Source: JAIXWP01 sp044371755 (GTDB lineage Bacteria > Bacteroidota > Bacteroidia > Flavobacteriales_D > Sanyastnellaceae). From it: a stretch of 64,000 bases of DNA. Positions 15,488 through 25,800 of this stretch are shown here, piece by piece. The stretch covers positions 8,496 to 72,495 of the forward strand of contig JBILSZ010000003.1 of the NCBI GenBank assembly GCA_044371755.1, read 5' to 3'. Within the stretch, counting starts at the first letter, position 1; the number at the start of each line of letters is the position of its first letter. The notes under the pieces are model-generated. The model saw only the letters and a program-made list of their open reading frames with translations, was not told the origin of the DNA and ran no database searches. The position numbers and the translations under genes were made by a program.

Positions 15488-17827
15488 GTGAAGCACGATT
15501 TATTATCAGAATTGAACGAAGCACAGCGCGCGGCAGCCGCGCATGTCAATGGCGCTATGATGGTGATTGCAGGAGCGGGATCTGGCAAAACACGTGTTCT
15601 TGCCTATCGCATTGCCCATTTGGTAAGCCAAGGAGTAGATCCTTTTAACATATTGGCATTGACATTTACCAATAAAGCAGCTCGGGAAATGAAAGATCGT
15701 ATTGGTAAATTGGTAGGCGAAAGCGAGGCGCGCAATATTTGGATGGGCACCTTTCACTCCATATTCGCTCGAATTCTTCGCATAGAATGTCAAAAGATAA
15801 ATTACCCAAGAGATTTTACCATTTACGACACCACGGATGCGAAAAGTCTTGTGAAGGATATTATCAAAGAGATGAATCTCGACGATAAGATTTACAAGCC
15901 GGGTGTAGTTTATAATCGCATCAGTAGTTGCAAAAATAATTTGATTTCACCTGCTGATTATCTCAATGATGTGGACTTGGTGAGTGAAGATCGGCAGACA
16001 GGAAAGCCTAAAATGGGTGAGATATACGCGAAGTACGACATGCGTCTGTTCAAGTCTGGAGCTATGGACTTTGATGATTTATTATTCAAAACGAATGTGC
16101 TTCTTCGCGATTTTCCTGATGTGCTTCATCGCTACCAACACAAGTTTCAATTCATATTAGTAGACGAGTACCAGGATACTAATTTCGCGCAATACTTGAT
16201 TGTAAAACAACTCGGAGCAGTTCATGAGAATGTATGTGTAGTGGGTGATGATGCTCAAAGTATCTATGCCTTTCGCGGCGCGAACATCCAGAATATTTTG
16301 AATTTCAGACGGGATTATCCTGAGTTCGCGATGTACAAGTTGGAACAAAACTATCGGAGTACACAAGTGATTGTGGAGGCGGCCAACAGTATCATTTCGA
16401 AGAACAAGGATCAAATCAAAAAGAAAGTTTGGACCGAAAATGAGTTTGGCAATCCTATTAAGGTGCACAAAGCGATGACCGATAATGATGAAGGAAACTT
16501 TGTTGCCAATCAAATTTATGCCACCAAACAAGAAGTGAGCGCTGAGTTTAGCGATTTTGCGATTCTCTATCGCACCAACGCTCAGAGCCGTGCTTTCGAA
16601 GAAGCTTTGCGAAAGCTAAACATACCATACAGGATTTACGGTGGTTTGAGCTTTTATCAAAGAAAAGAGATCAAAGATCTTTTGGCGTATTTCCGTCTTA
16701 CGTGCAATCCCAATGATGAAGAGGCATTAAAGCGAGTGATCAATTATCCAACAAGAGGAATAGGCAAAACCACGATTGATAAATTGGTGGTGGGCGCCGC
16801 TGAGAGGGAGATAAGCGTTTGGGATATGGTGCATCGCGCAAGTGAAGTAGGTATTAGTGGTGCCTCTCATAATAAGCTCGCAGAGTTTGTTACCATGATC
16901 AAGAGTTTTCAAGTCCAGCTGAATGTGATGAGTGCTTTTGATATTGGACATCACATTGCCAGCCATAGTGGGTTACTCAAGGATCTTTATGCAGACCGCA
17001 CTCCTGAGGGCGTTGCTCGTTACGACAACATTCAAGAATTGCTCAATGGTATGAAGGAGTTTAGCGACAGAGAGAATCTTCAGAATCCCAATGGGCTGAA
17101 CTCGCTGAGTGATTTTTTGATTGATGTTGCCTTGCTCACCGACGCGGATAATGATGATAAAAACGACAATAATAAAGTGAGCATGATGACTATTCACGGG
17201 GCAAAGGGACTGGAGTTTCCTTACGTGAATATTGTTGGAATGGAAGAAAATTTATTTCCAAGTCAGTTGTCACTGAATTCTCGAGAGGAGATGGAGGAGG
17301 AGCGAAGATTGTTTTATGTGGCATTGACACGCGCTGAAAAGAAGGCGACATTAAGTTATGCCTTGAGTCGTTATCGCTGGGGACAATTGAGCTATTGCGA
17401 GCCTTCACGGTTTATTGAGGAGATTGACGAACAGTATTTGGAATTACCACGATTGGAGCCCAGTAGATCTCCTCAACCCAAAATTGATTTTTCGCGCGAG
17501 CGTTCAGGATTTGGCGGCAGTAATTCACTATCAGACTTTAATGCTCCAAAGCCCCGGCAGAAAGATGTTTTTGCTCCCGAACCAAAAACACCAGCAGCTC
17601 CGCCGTCCAACTTTAAAAAAGTAAGTACTACTCAGGCTCCTTTATTTGAGACGCCCTCGGATCAGAGCGAGATTATAGTGGGAGCCGAGGTTATGCATGA
17701 GAAATTTGGAAAAGGAAAGGTTTTGCAATTAGAAGGCGAGCATCCCGATGCCAAGGCTACCATATTTTTTCCAGCGGCTGGACAAAAACAATTATTGTTG
17801 AAGTTTGCTAAATTGAAGGTTTTGTAG
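15488..17827 (+). CDS. UvrD/PcrA-type DNA helicase
   Basis: SF1A 3'-5' helicase for excision repair and replication-conflict clearance. 779 residues with GTG start at 15488 (homology begins LLSELNEAQRAAAAHV). Motif I AGAGSGKT, motif II DEYQDTN, motif III GDDAQSIYAFRGA, motif IV LEQNYRST, VMTIHGAKGLEFP-like SMMTIHGAKGLEF (V) and VALTRAEK (VI) are all present. After a proline-rich linker (~680-725), the last ~50 residues (IVGAEVMHEKFGKGKVLQLEG) form the Tudor-like domain through which PcrA/UvrD contact RNA polymerase. A longer GTG start at 15428 is possible. It could be named pcrA or uvrD. Confidence 0.95.
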   Translation: MKHDLLSELNEAQRAAAAHVNGAMMVIAGAGSGKTRVLAYRIAHLVSQGVDPFNILALTFTNKAAREMKDRIGKLVGESEARNIWMGTFHSIFARILRIECQKINYPRDFTIYDTTDAKSLVKDIIKEMNLDDKIYKPGVVYNRISSCKNNLISPADYLNDVDLVSEDRQTGKPKMGEIYAKYDMRLFKSGAMDFDDLLFKTNVLLRDFPDVLHRYQHKFQFILVDEYQDTNFAQYLIVKQLGAVHENVCVVGDDAQSIYAFRGANIQNILNFRRDYPEFAMYKLEQNYRSTQVIVEAANSIISKNKDQIKKKVWTENEFGNPIKVHKAMTDNDEGNFVANQIYATKQEVSAEFSDFAILYRTNAQSRAFEEALRKLNIPYRIYGGLSFYQRKEIKDLLAYFRLTCNPNDEEALKRVINYPTRGIGKTTIDKLVVGAAEREISVWDMVHRASEVGISGASHNKLAEFVTMIKSFQVQLNVMSAFDIGHHIASHSGLLKDLYADRTPEGVARYDNIQELLNGMKEFSDRENLQNPNGLNSLSDFLIDVALLTDADNDDKNDNNKVSMMTIHGAKGLEFPYVNIVGMEENLFPSQLSLNSREEMEEERRLFYVALTRAEKKATLSYALSRYRWGQLSYCEPSRFIEEIDEQYLELPRLEPSRSPQPKIDFSRERSGFGGSNSLSDFNAPKPRQKDVFAPEPKTPAAPPSNFKKVSTTQAPLFETPSDQSEIIVGAEVMHEKFGKGKVLQLEGEHPDAKATIFFPAAGQKQLLLKFAKLKVL

Positions 17828-17838
17828 CCCATTGTGGT

Positions 17839-17846
17839 TATATTTG
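17839..17846 (+). promoter_or_regulatory. -7 box of the DUF4290 gene
   Basis: TATATTTG, a perfect TAnnTTTG match, 52 nt before the ATG at 17899. No clear -33. Confidence 0.4.
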
Positions 17847-17898
17847 CCCTATAGCGCATGAAGACAGCGCAGTCTAATTTTAATTTTATACTCCAAGT

Positions 17899-18576
17899 AT
17901 GTCGGAGACAATTAACGAAGTATTATTATTTCAACCTTACAATAGCAATCGACCTGATTTGATTATTCCTGAGTACGGGAGAAATATTCAGAAGATGGTC
18001 GAATATGCAGCAACCATCGAGGATAGAGAAGAGCGCAATCGTTGTGCTAAAGCTATTCTTTCAGTGATGGGACAGTTGTTTCCTTACCTCAGAGACATCG
18101 AAGATTTTAATCATAAACTCTGGGATCATTTGTACATCATGTCCAAATTCGAATTGGATGTGGATTCAAGTTATCCAATTCCCAATCCAGAAGAATTAGA
18201 CGCGCCTCCTGGACGGATGAGATACCCCAAAGGCGATGTACGTTTTGGTCACTACGGAAGATACGTAGAAAGAATGATCGAGAAATGCCTCAGCATGGAG
18301 GAAGGTGAAGAAAGACAGGCTTTTTCGATAGCTATCGCAAACTTGATGAAACAAAATTCGCTCAACTGGAATCGAAATACGGTTACGGATGATGTAATCT
18401 TGAAAGATCTCACGCTCTTGAGCGGAGGTAAGATAAAACTCGAAGGAGCGATTGAGCTTCACGCGGTAAAGACAATTCAAGGCAATAAGTTTCAAGATTT
18501 CGAGGCCGATAATTTCCGCAAAAACAAGCACAAGAATTTTAAGCCGAAGAAAAAAATGTTCAAGAAGCATAAATAA
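17899..18576 (+). CDS. DUF4290 family protein
   Basis: 225 residues, cytoplasmic, no signal peptide. The sequence fits the Bacteroidota-restricted DUF4290 family: LIIPEYGRNIQKMVEYA, REERNRCAKAILSVMGQLFP, KLWDHLYIMSKFELDVDSSYP and PKGDVRFGHYGRYVERMIEKC. The last ~25 residues (KNKHKNFKPKKKMFKKHK) are very lysine-rich and may bind nucleic acid; that is inference. The function of the family is not known to me. It is followed after 12 nt by the HupE-like gene. Confidence 0.85.
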   Translation: MSETINEVLLFQPYNSNRPDLIIPEYGRNIQKMVEYAATIEDREERNRCAKAILSVMGQLFPYLRDIEDFNHKLWDHLYIMSKFELDVDSSYPIPNPEELDAPPGRMRYPKGDVRFGHYGRYVERMIEKCLSMEEGEERQAFSIAIANLMKQNSLNWNRNTVTDDVILKDLTLLSGGKIKLEGAIELHAVKTIQGNKFQDFEADNFRKNKHKNFKPKKKMFKKHK

Positions 18577-18588
18577 CATTTACGCTTT

Positions 18589-19143
18589 ATGAATGAATTG
18601 CTCGAGGGATTTAGGCACATCACTGATTTCGGTGGCTATGACCATATGCTCTTCATCTTAGCCATGGCGGCGCCATTCACAATTAGTGATTGGAAAAAGC
18701 TTTTGATTTTAGTGACAGCTTTTACCATTGGTCATAGCCTCACACTTGCACTTTCTGCTTCTAGTATAATCAAGTTCAATTCCGGATTGATAGAATTATT
18801 GATACCAATTACAATATTCATCACAGCCGCGTCCAACGTGCTTTACAAGGATTTGAAAGATTTGAAATGGAGGTATCTCATTACTCTTGGATTTGGTCTA
18901 ATACACGGAATGGGTTTTTCATCCTATTTCAGAATGATGTATGAGGGCAATTCAAATTGGATTGCACAATTGTTTCTTTTCAATTGTGGGGTGGAGATAG
19001 GACAACTTCTCGTTTTAGGTCTAATCATGTTGTTGGGTGTTTTGGCTACCTCAGCGCTAAAGGTGGAAAAAAGGAAATGGGCGATTGGGCTCTCCGTGAT
19101 AGCAGCAATAATATCCGGATATTTGATTTTAGATAAATTTTGA
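18589..19143 (+). CDS. HupE/UreJ-like membrane protein
   Basis: 184 residues, five or six membrane segments. GYDHMLFILAM and FTIGHSLTLALS carry the two conserved histidines (DH and GHS) of the HupE/UreJ family, and GLIHGMGFSSYFR a third. Family members are linked to metal (nickel/cobalt) handling in some bacteria. Here there is no hydrogenase or urease gene in the window, so the substrate is open. It is 12 nt downstream of the DUF4290 gene, probably cotranscribed. Confidence 0.82.
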   Translation: MNELLEGFRHITDFGGYDHMLFILAMAAPFTISDWKKLLILVTAFTIGHSLTLALSASSIIKFNSGLIELLIPITIFITAASNVLYKDLKDLKWRYLITLGFGLIHGMGFSSYFRMMYEGNSNWIAQLFLFNCGVEIGQLLVLGLIMLLGVLATSALKVEKRKWAIGLSVIAAIISGYLILDKF

Positions 19144-19171
19144 TTCTAAATGAGTTAAGTTTATAATTTTG
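19139..19171 (+). promoter_or_regulatory. yidD promoter (TTTG-N21-TAATTTTG)
   Basis: TTTG at 19139-19142, 21-nt spacer, TAATTTTG at 19164-19171: both boxes match the Bacteroidota consensus and spacing. The start codon is 17 nt further at 19189. It overlaps the end of the HupE-like gene. Confidence 0.65.
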
Positions 19172-19188
19172 CGGCGTAATTCGAACCT

Positions 19189-19443
19189 TTGAAAAAGCTT
19201 TTTGTTTTTCCCATTCGGATTTATCAAGTACTGATATCTCCTTTGCTTGGAAGTAATTGCAGGCATTTTCCCACTTGCAGCGAATATGCTAAGGAGGCGA
19301 TTGAGGAATGGGGGCCCTTGAAGGGAATGTGGATGGGCATGAAGCGAATTGCAAAATGCCATCCTTGGGGCACCTCAGGGATAGATTTAGTACCCAAAAA
19401 AGAGAAACCAATAAATAAAAATAGCAATGAAAACGTCAGTTAA
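19189..19443 (+). CDS. yidD: Membrane protein insertion efficiency factor YidD
   Basis: 84 residues, the usual size. Small amphipathic membrane-associated protein that assists YidC-mediated insertion. Signature: RIYQVLISPLLGSNCRHFPTCSEYAKEAI with the conserved CxFxPTCSxY, then GMKRIAKCHPWGTSGIDLVP. Initiation must be at the TTG at 19189, because an in-frame TAA lies just upstream (19177-19179) and no ATG precedes the conserved segment. The last 17 bp overlap the following lipoprotein gene. Confidence 0.95.
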   Translation: MKKLFVFPIRIYQVLISPLLGSNCRHFPTCSEYAKEAIEEWGPLKGMWMGMKRIAKCHPWGTSGIDLVPKKEKPINKNSNENVS

Positions 19444-19885
19444 AATCTTTTCTTTCTTTTTTACAGTAGCCGTATTAGTGGCTTGTTCAAGTGCTGAGAG
19501 CGAACAGTTGAAGCAAGCGCGTACCATTCAAGAAACCATGATAAAGTCTAAAGGAAACCTAGACTCTTTGGTTGATTTAAAAATGAATGAGCTGAGTGCG
19601 AAGGTTACTGAAATGAGCGCAGACTCTACGCTTGCCACTGATTCGTTGAAAGCAGCTACCTACGGTTCAGTTAAGACACAGTTGAGCGATATTGAAATGC
19701 TCAAGTCAAAGTTGACCGATTGGATGAGCAGTGTGAAAATGTTACCTTCATTAGAAGATATGGCAAAAGGAGCTGAAAATCCTTTTGGTGATGGAGCTAA
19801 GGATCAAGATATTTTGAAGTCTATTCAAGACAATCAAAAGCAATTTGAGGAATTGAAATCAGAAATTGAAACAGCAATTCAATAA
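19427..19885 (+). CDS. Predicted lipoprotein, coiled-coil
   Basis: 152 residues with a lipoprotein signal (MKTSVKIFSFFFTVAVLVAC; lipobox LVAC, Cys20). The mature part is polar and helical with heptad-like spacing (SAESEQLKQARTIQETMIKSKGNLDSLVDLKMNELSAKV), and ends EELKSEIETAIQ. I do not recognise a functional family. It overlaps yidD by 17 bp, and its TAA overlaps the hemB ATG (TAATG), so it is translationally tied to both. Confidence 0.7.
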   Translation: MKTSVKIFSFFFTVAVLVACSSAESEQLKQARTIQETMIKSKGNLDSLVDLKMNELSAKVTEMSADSTLATDSLKAATYGSVKTQLSDIEMLKSKLTDWMSSVKMLPSLEDMAKGAENPFGDGAKDQDILKSIQDNQKQFEELKSEIETAIQ

Positions 19886-20856
19886 TGAATATTCGACCAA
19901 GACGCAATCGCAAGTCTAAGGTAATAAGAGATATGGTAAGGGAAACGCAAGTTTCCCTTACTGATTTAATATATCCTCTTTTCCTCGTAGATGGCTTCGA
20001 TAAGAAGATTGAAATAAAATCCATGCCTGGCATTTTCCGATGGAGTCTGGATAATCTTTTAATCGAAATTGAGGAATGTGTGGGCTTAGGGTTAAATGCA
20101 TTTGTACTTTTTCCTGCCGTTGATGACGCACATAAGGACACCGAAGCCTCGTATAGTTGGAGTGATGACAATTTCTATTTGAAAGCTATTAGAGAAATCA
20201 AGCAGCGTTTTCCGGAAGTTGTTTTAATGAGCGATGTGGCAATGGATCCCTATAGCAGCGATGGACATGATGGGCTGGTTAGAAATGGTGTTATTGTCAA
20301 CGATGAGACGCTACCAATTTTGGGAAGAATGGCGGTGAAGCAAGCGGAAGCGGGCATCGACATCATTGGCCCTAGCGATATGATGGATGGCCGCGTAGGC
20401 TATATTCGAGAGTCGCTTGATGAAGCAGGTTATACCGATGTGAGCATCATGTCTTATACAGCGAAGTATGCGAGCGCCTATTATGGACCATTTAGAGAGG
20501 CACTCGATAGTGCGCCAAAGAGTGGTGACAAAAAGACCTATCAGATGGATCCCGCAAACAAGATGGAAGCCTTGCGCGAACTAATGTTGGATACAGAGGA
20601 GGGAGCTGATTTTGTAATGGTTAAACCAGCTCTTTGTTATCTCGACGTGATTGCATTGATCAAATCGAACACAGAGCTACCTGTTGCCGCTTATAATGTC
20701 AGTGGGGAATACGCGATGTTAAAAGCAGCAGGTGAGAAAGGTTGGGTAGATTATAACCGTGCGATGCCCGAGATGTTATTGAGCATTAAGCGCGCCGGTG
20801 CTGATGTTATACTCACCTATTTTGCGAAAGAATTCGCACTGATGCAAAAGAGCTAG
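19885..20856 (+). CDS. hemB: Delta-aminolevulinic acid dehydratase (porphobilinogen synthase)
   Basis: Condenses two 5-aminolevulinate molecules to porphobilinogen in heme synthesis. 323 residues. The two Schiff-base lysines lie in SYTAKYASAYYGPFR and FVMVKPALCYLD. The metal-site region reads VAMDPYSSDGHDG: the cysteines of zinc-dependent enzymes are absent, pointing to the aspartate-rich, magnesium-type enzyme. PSDMMDGRVGYIR and VAAYNVSGEYAM are also typical. Translation begins inside the upstream stop (TAATG). Confidence 0.96.
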   Translation: MNIRPRRNRKSKVIRDMVRETQVSLTDLIYPLFLVDGFDKKIEIKSMPGIFRWSLDNLLIEIEECVGLGLNAFVLFPAVDDAHKDTEASYSWSDDNFYLKAIREIKQRFPEVVLMSDVAMDPYSSDGHDGLVRNGVIVNDETLPILGRMAVKQAEAGIDIIGPSDMMDGRVGYIRESLDEAGYTDVSIMSYTAKYASAYYGPFREALDSAPKSGDKKTYQMDPANKMEALRELMLDTEEGADFVMVKPALCYLDVIALIKSNTELPVAAYNVSGEYAMLKAAGEKGWVDYNRAMPEMLLSIKRAGADVILTYFAKEFALMQKS

Positions 20857-20858
20857 AT

Positions 20859-20889
20859 AAAAAAAACGCCTGAGAATCAGGCGTTTTTT
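20859..20889. terminator. Bidirectional terminator between hemB and the HIT gene
   Basis: A run of A, then ACGCCTGA (20866-20873), loop GAA, TCAGGCGT (20877-20884), then T residues. It works in both directions between convergent genes. The stop codon and the last codons of the HIT gene lie in the right arm. Confidence 0.88.
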
Positions 20890-21266
20890 ATTTCTTCTGA
20901 AAGTTGAGCGAACTCTTCTTGCGTCATTTTGATTCTTTCTTTTTGAAAATTGAGATCGCCAATACTATTCATGGGAATGAGATGAATATGTGCATGAGGC
21001 ACTTCCAAACCGACCACAGCTACTCCTACTTTGATGCAGGGCACTACTTTCTTTATCTTTTTTGCTACCTCTTTTGCAAAAACGTGGATATCGCTCATCA
21101 TTTGGTCATCTAAATCGAAGTAATAATCTACCTCTTTTTTAGGAATAACTAGGCAATGTCCTTTGGCTACAGGTAATATATCGAGGAATGCCAAGAATTT
21201 ATCGTTTTCTGCAATCTTGTAACAAGGAATTTCTCCTGATATTATTTTAGAAAAAATGGTAGCCAT
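20877..21266 (-). CDS. HIT-family nucleotide-binding protein
   Basis: 129 residues, cytoplasmic purine-nucleoside phosphoramidase or nucleotidyl hydrolase of the HinT branch. The histidine triad reads HAHIHLIP (~residues 91-98). Upstream family features are IFSKIISGEIPCYKIAENDKFLAFLDI and AKGHCLVIPKKEVDYYFDL. Its ATG overlaps the greA stop (TAATG on the minus strand), so it is the second gene of a greA operon. Its last codons form the right arm of the terminator hairpin. Confidence 0.93.
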   Translation of the reverse strand: MATIFSKIISGEIPCYKIAENDKFLAFLDILPVAKGHCLVIPKKEVDYYFDLDDQMMSDIHVFAKEVAKKIKKVVPCIKVGVAVVGLEVPHAHIHLIPMNSIGDLNFQKERIKMTQEEFAQLSEEIKNA

Positions 21267-21742
21267 TATCGATTGATATCCATGATCTCCAACTTCAATT
21301 TTCCAGCGGGCACTTGAACTTCGGCGACATCGCCTACTTTTTTACCCAAAAGACCCTTTCCGATAGGAGAGTCTACTGAGATTTTTTTCTCTGCAAGGTT
21401 GGCTTCGTTTTCAGCTACCAAGGTATACTCGAGGACGGCGTTGTTATTGAGATTTTTGATCTTGACTTTTGAAAGGATAAACACCTTGGAGTTATCTACT
21501 TGTGATTCATCGACGAGTCTTGCATTGGCCACGAGGTCCTCCATTTTGGCAATGCGTGCTTCGAGATGGCCTTGAGCTTCTTTTGCAGCATCATATTCAG
21601 CATTTTCTGAAAGGTCACCCTTATCACGAGCTTCCGCTATTTGCGCGGATATTTTGGGGCGTTCAACCGTCTTAAGTTGGTGAAGCTCTTCTTTGAGTTT
21701 TTTAAGTCCTTCGGCGGTGTAGTATGCTACTTGTGATGCCAT
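21266..21742 (-). CDS. greA: Transcription elongation factor GreA
   Basis: Rescues backtracked RNA polymerase by stimulating transcript cleavage. 158 residues, the usual length. An N-terminal antiparallel coiled coil (~1-78) carries the acidic tip in AEARDKGDLSENAEYDAAKE (the D and E that reach the active site). The C-terminal FKBP-like domain contains ISVDSPIGKGLLGKKVGDVAEVQVPAG. It starts an operon with the HIT gene. No promoter of the TAnnTTTG type was found close to its ATG. Confidence 0.96.
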   Translation of the reverse strand: MASQVAYYTAEGLKKLKEELHQLKTVERPKISAQIAEARDKGDLSENAEYDAAKEAQGHLEARIAKMEDLVANARLVDESQVDNSKVFILSKVKIKNLNNNAVLEYTLVAENEANLAEKKISVDSPIGKGLLGKKVGDVAEVQVPAGKLKLEIMDINR

Positions 21743-21769
21743 GGTCTTGAGTTATTAATGAATGTTACT

Positions 21770-21800
21770 AAAAAAGAGAGAACCCCAAAAAGGGGTTCTC
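21770..21800 (-). terminator. Terminator of the PorV-like/secreted protein/TonB receptor unit
   Basis: GAGAACCCC (21778-21786), loop of five A, GGGGTTCTC (21792-21800). On the minus strand the T tract follows at 21771-21775. It lies 25 nt after the stop at 21826. Confidence 0.85.
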
Positions 21801-21825
21801 AACACAACAAAGATATAAAATATTC

Positions 21826-22851
21826 TTATAGGGTAATATGCAATCCAATGCTATGCACTCCATTGAATGGATTGGTAGCGCGATAGCTGTAGTCGAGACC
21901 GATGTTAGAGCCATTTTGTCCAAATGGTACTTGAATGGTTCCACCGAAGCTTGGTCCAGTAAAAACTGTTGCTTTTTCTCCAACTCCGACTTCAGTTACA
22001 TAACCTCCACGAAGGAAGAAGCGCTCACGGAATGCGAATTGCGCTCCAGCAGCTAATTGGTCACGAGTGAATGAGTTGGAAGTAAATTGTCCGTCTGCAG
22101 TGAGTTTCATTTTATCTCCAAAAATAAAATCATATGCAAAGCCAACGTTGACTAGAGAAGGCATTTCGAATCTTTCAGAGCGTTGCTCCACAGTAAGGCT
22201 CGTTCCATTGGTTGGGATGGTAGCGGCAATGCTAAGACCATCACCGTTGTAACGCATAGGAGGGCCAACGTTGCGAAGAGCTATACCGAAGCGAACATTG
22301 TCCTTTTCACCAGTTACATAACGAATCCCTGCATCGAAGGAGAATCCTTGTGAGCGAACGTTGTAAATGGCTTCTGAGATCATTCGTACGGTAAGACCGC
22401 CGTAGATACTATTCGAAAAGCCCTTAGCATAGGAAAGAGCAATGTTGGTATAGTTAGGAGAAAATGTACCAATTCCGCCCTCTGGAAGATCTTCAGTGGT
22501 AATTTCAAGATCTCCAAAGTTCATGTTGGCTACAGATATACCAAGCGCACCTGTTTCACCTACTTTTTGTCCCAATCCAAAGGCATTCAAACGGATGCCA
22601 GTGCCAACTAGGTAATTGGTATTGGTAAACAATACTTCCGTTTTTCTGGTGAAAGCTAGACCTGCCACGTTGAGGAACGAGGCTTCGATACCATTGATGG
22701 AGGCCATTGAAGCTCCTGCCATGCCCGACGTTCTAGCCCATGGATTCACCAAAAGATGCCCAGCGCCAGCAGACCCTGCACGATCTGGATTACCAGCCAA
22801 GGCTGTTACGGACATAAAGGCCGCTACTACTATGATTGAAAGCTTTTTCAT
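21826..22851 (-). CDS. PorV/PorQ-family outer-membrane barrel
   Basis: 341 residues from MKKLSIIVVAAFMSVTALAG, a signal peptide. The body matches the PorV/PorQ subgroup of FadL-like barrels: GHLLVNPWARTSGMAGASMASINGIEASFLNVAGLAFTRKTEVLFTNTNYL, and a C-terminal SIGLHITL. PorV and PorQ escort T9SS cargo to the surface; many Bacteroidota carry extra paralogues of unknown task. It is the last gene of a three-gene minus-strand unit after a TonB receptor and a 1428-residue secreted protein, so it could serve export or attachment of that protein. It could also simply be the genome's only PorV; core T9SS genes are not in the window. Confidence 0.75.
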   Translation of the reverse strand: MKKLSIIVVAAFMSVTALAGNPDRAGSAGAGHLLVNPWARTSGMAGASMASINGIEASFLNVAGLAFTRKTEVLFTNTNYLVGTGIRLNAFGLGQKVGETGALGISVANMNFGDLEITTEDLPEGGIGTFSPNYTNIALSYAKGFSNSIYGGLTVRMISEAIYNVRSQGFSFDAGIRYVTGEKDNVRFGIALRNVGPPMRYNGDGLSIAATIPTNGTSLTVEQRSERFEMPSLVNVGFAYDFIFGDKMKLTADGQFTSNSFTRDQLAAGAQFAFRERFFLRGGYVTEVGVGEKATVFTGPSFGGTIQVPFGQNGSNIGLDYSYRATNPFNGVHSIGLHITL

Positions 22852-22890
22852 AAGCATATATTCTATCTGAAATCTCTTGTTTTTTAAATA

Positions 22891-25800
22891 TTAGAAACGA
22901 TCCAAGTCAACTGGTCTCATTACACCGAACCATTTCAAAATCTTTTCTCCAACACCGGGCACCTCAATATGGATGATATAAGTACCGCTGGCAATAGGAA
23001 TGTTCTTTTCATTTTTCAAATCCCAATCCAATGAAGTAGTAGGATCTGCTTTTCTGAATTGTCTAACTCTAGTGCCATTCATATCGAATATCGAAATAGT
23101 ACAAGTCTGTGGCAGATTGGTGATCTTCACACGGTTGTCAAGCTTTCCTGTTTCGTATGTACTGAATGCATAATATGGATTTGGTACCACATTGATTTCA
23201 TTCAGCTCATCTTCTAAGGCTTCACCAGTGAGGATGGTAGGATTAAATCCTTTCGTAGTAAAGCGATACAAGTTTCTCCAGCCATTGGTAGCACCATTTT
23301 GTTCTGGATTATTAAGAGTAGCGCTTGTCGAAGACCATCTCTTATAAGGACGAGATACACGAATACTTACACGAGCCTCATTAGGAATCAATCCTTGCTC
23401 TACGCTCAAGAAAGGCACTTGATCATTGATTTTAATAGCAGAACCAATCCATGAACATGAAGCCCAAAGGGTCTTGTAAGCTGTCAAGCCACCAGATGTA
23501 GGTGTGAGCGCTCCATTAAAATTGGTAGTACTCGCAATGTTATAGAATGTTTGTCCTTGGTCATAACGAGGCATTAAAGTCAAGTTACTGCTTGGTATTT
23601 GTTCAAACGCAGAATTGCGGAATACAAAGATCCAGTGTTGGCCACCAAAGAAATTCTGGGTACCATCAGGACTTGTGAAGTTACTGGTTGGATTCCAGAT
23701 CATATCACGACCATTTTCACTTGCCAACCATGAGTCTTCACCAAAAGCCATATTCAATCGCTCACCTGTGTGAATATCGATAGCATATCCTGGGAACCAT
23801 CCCATACCAGTAGGTTGGAGACCATTCAATGTACCATCGGCATCATTATAGCCTTCTTGACCAGCTCTTCTTCCGTTTTTATCTACAGAAGGAGCGCGGC
23901 GCAATTGATTTTTCACGAAGCGATCTGATAGAGAGAATCCTTGAGCCAAAGCAGGGTCGGATTGCATCTCCAAGACAGGACAGCGGGTCCACTTTGATTT
24001 GTCAGAGGTGAATACTACATCGATGCTGTTGAGGCGGTCTAGACGAGCCATTGGACGAGCAGTATTGGTAATCGCCAAAGGAGTGCTCTGCCATATTGAT
24101 CCGATCGGGTCAGTAGAGGAGCGGTTATAATTCGTCATACTGACCAAACCAAGAAGAGGTGCTGCGTTGTTTGCGTATGTGGTAACGTTGTTAACAGTAT
24201 TACTTTGTGAGTAAGAGGCTAACGCATAAGGAGCCCAAGTTCCGAAAACTATGTCTTCAAAGATTTGATCTGGATCGGCTGCTGGTAAATCTAATCCGAG
24301 GTTATTCAAATAGTTGAGGTTATAATCTGCGTAAAGATTTTCATCAAACGTGCCTTCTGAGTCTACCCCATCTGAACCAGAACGAATCCAGTTAAATGAA
24401 GTTTGACCATCTTCATCAGGAATCCCAAATAGCCAAGCGCTGCTTGGATTTGCATAGGAAATGGTAGAAGTAATAATTTCAGGAATATCAGAAGGATAAT
24501 CATCGCTCACAATTGGAGAACGATATTCACCCCAATTCACAGCAATTCCATAATCCAAGATCACGTCTTCACTCGCTACACGGTATGATTTGTAGTGAGG
24601 TATCACATCACCATTGGTGAGGTTGGTAAGCTGCCAGAACAATGAGTCTGGGTTGGTTTCATTGAAATCAGTGTCACCAGTGAGCTTTAATTCCCATTCA
24701 GCGTCTTGAACGCGAAGTGGGTCAATAACGATTACGCTCACAGGACTTGCACCACCAACATAGGTCGGAGTGAGATCCACACCATCCTCAAGAATGGTCG
24801 CCTCTGACTCTGGAGTTAAGAAAGTGAAGAGACTACCACTACCCTGACCTTCAATTTGTGTAAGTGGAATGCCTTGTCCGTATGCAGCATTCTGAACAAT
24901 ACCGTTCATTGGAGCTCTTGGAATACCAGTAATAACAGGGATTTCACCAGATGCAGCCTTACGAGAAGAGATAAATGCTCTTGACTGACCATTCCTGCTT
25001 ACTGGATTGTACTCTAGGTAATTGTTATAACCGTAGGCAATCGCCATGAAGTAGTAGGTCTTATGATTGATGAGCGTATTTTGACCTTGAGCAAACGCGT
25101 CGGTTGTAATGCGTATTGAGCGAGTGATACCTTCATCGGCACCATTTACTTTTAAAGTTGGCACAATCAATTCGGTAGCTGCCTGGAATTCATAGTTAAC
25201 GATATCGGAAACGCCGTTAGCAACATCAGTTTCGAAAATGAGACGAGCCTTTGAAGGATCTTCAAGTTCTTCTGGACCAACTTCCGCATTGGCAAGTTGA
25301 TACACGAGATAACCTTCGAAAGCATATGAACGTTGCGCCTCTGTGAAAGTAAGACCAAGTGAATTGATGGACTCTGGAATAGAAGCATCAAATTCTGAAT
25401 AACCTTCTAAATAGTTATTGCTAACTGTGTTTTCGTTTGAAAGCATGAGGATAAGCTCATTTTCCAACTCTCTTACTGATACATCTGGAGCATCAGGTCC
25501 TGATACAAGTTCAAAGCAGTTGTCAAACAAAGCTTGGGCTTTATCGTCAGCATCTTTCAACAAGTTTACAGAAGCTCTAGCATCTCCTTGGAAACTACGT
25601 GCCCAAACCACACCAACGGTGATGTTGTTATAGTCACCAGGCTCAAGGGTGAATGGACCAGCAGACTGAATGAAGCGGCGGTCACCTGATGGGTTATTAG
25701 AAGTTTCTTCTGACCAAGTTGGCATTGGAATACCATTGGTTCCCCAGTTTAAAGGATCCGTATCGCTAGGGAACATATAGCCAGCCTCCACGGTAGTTAC

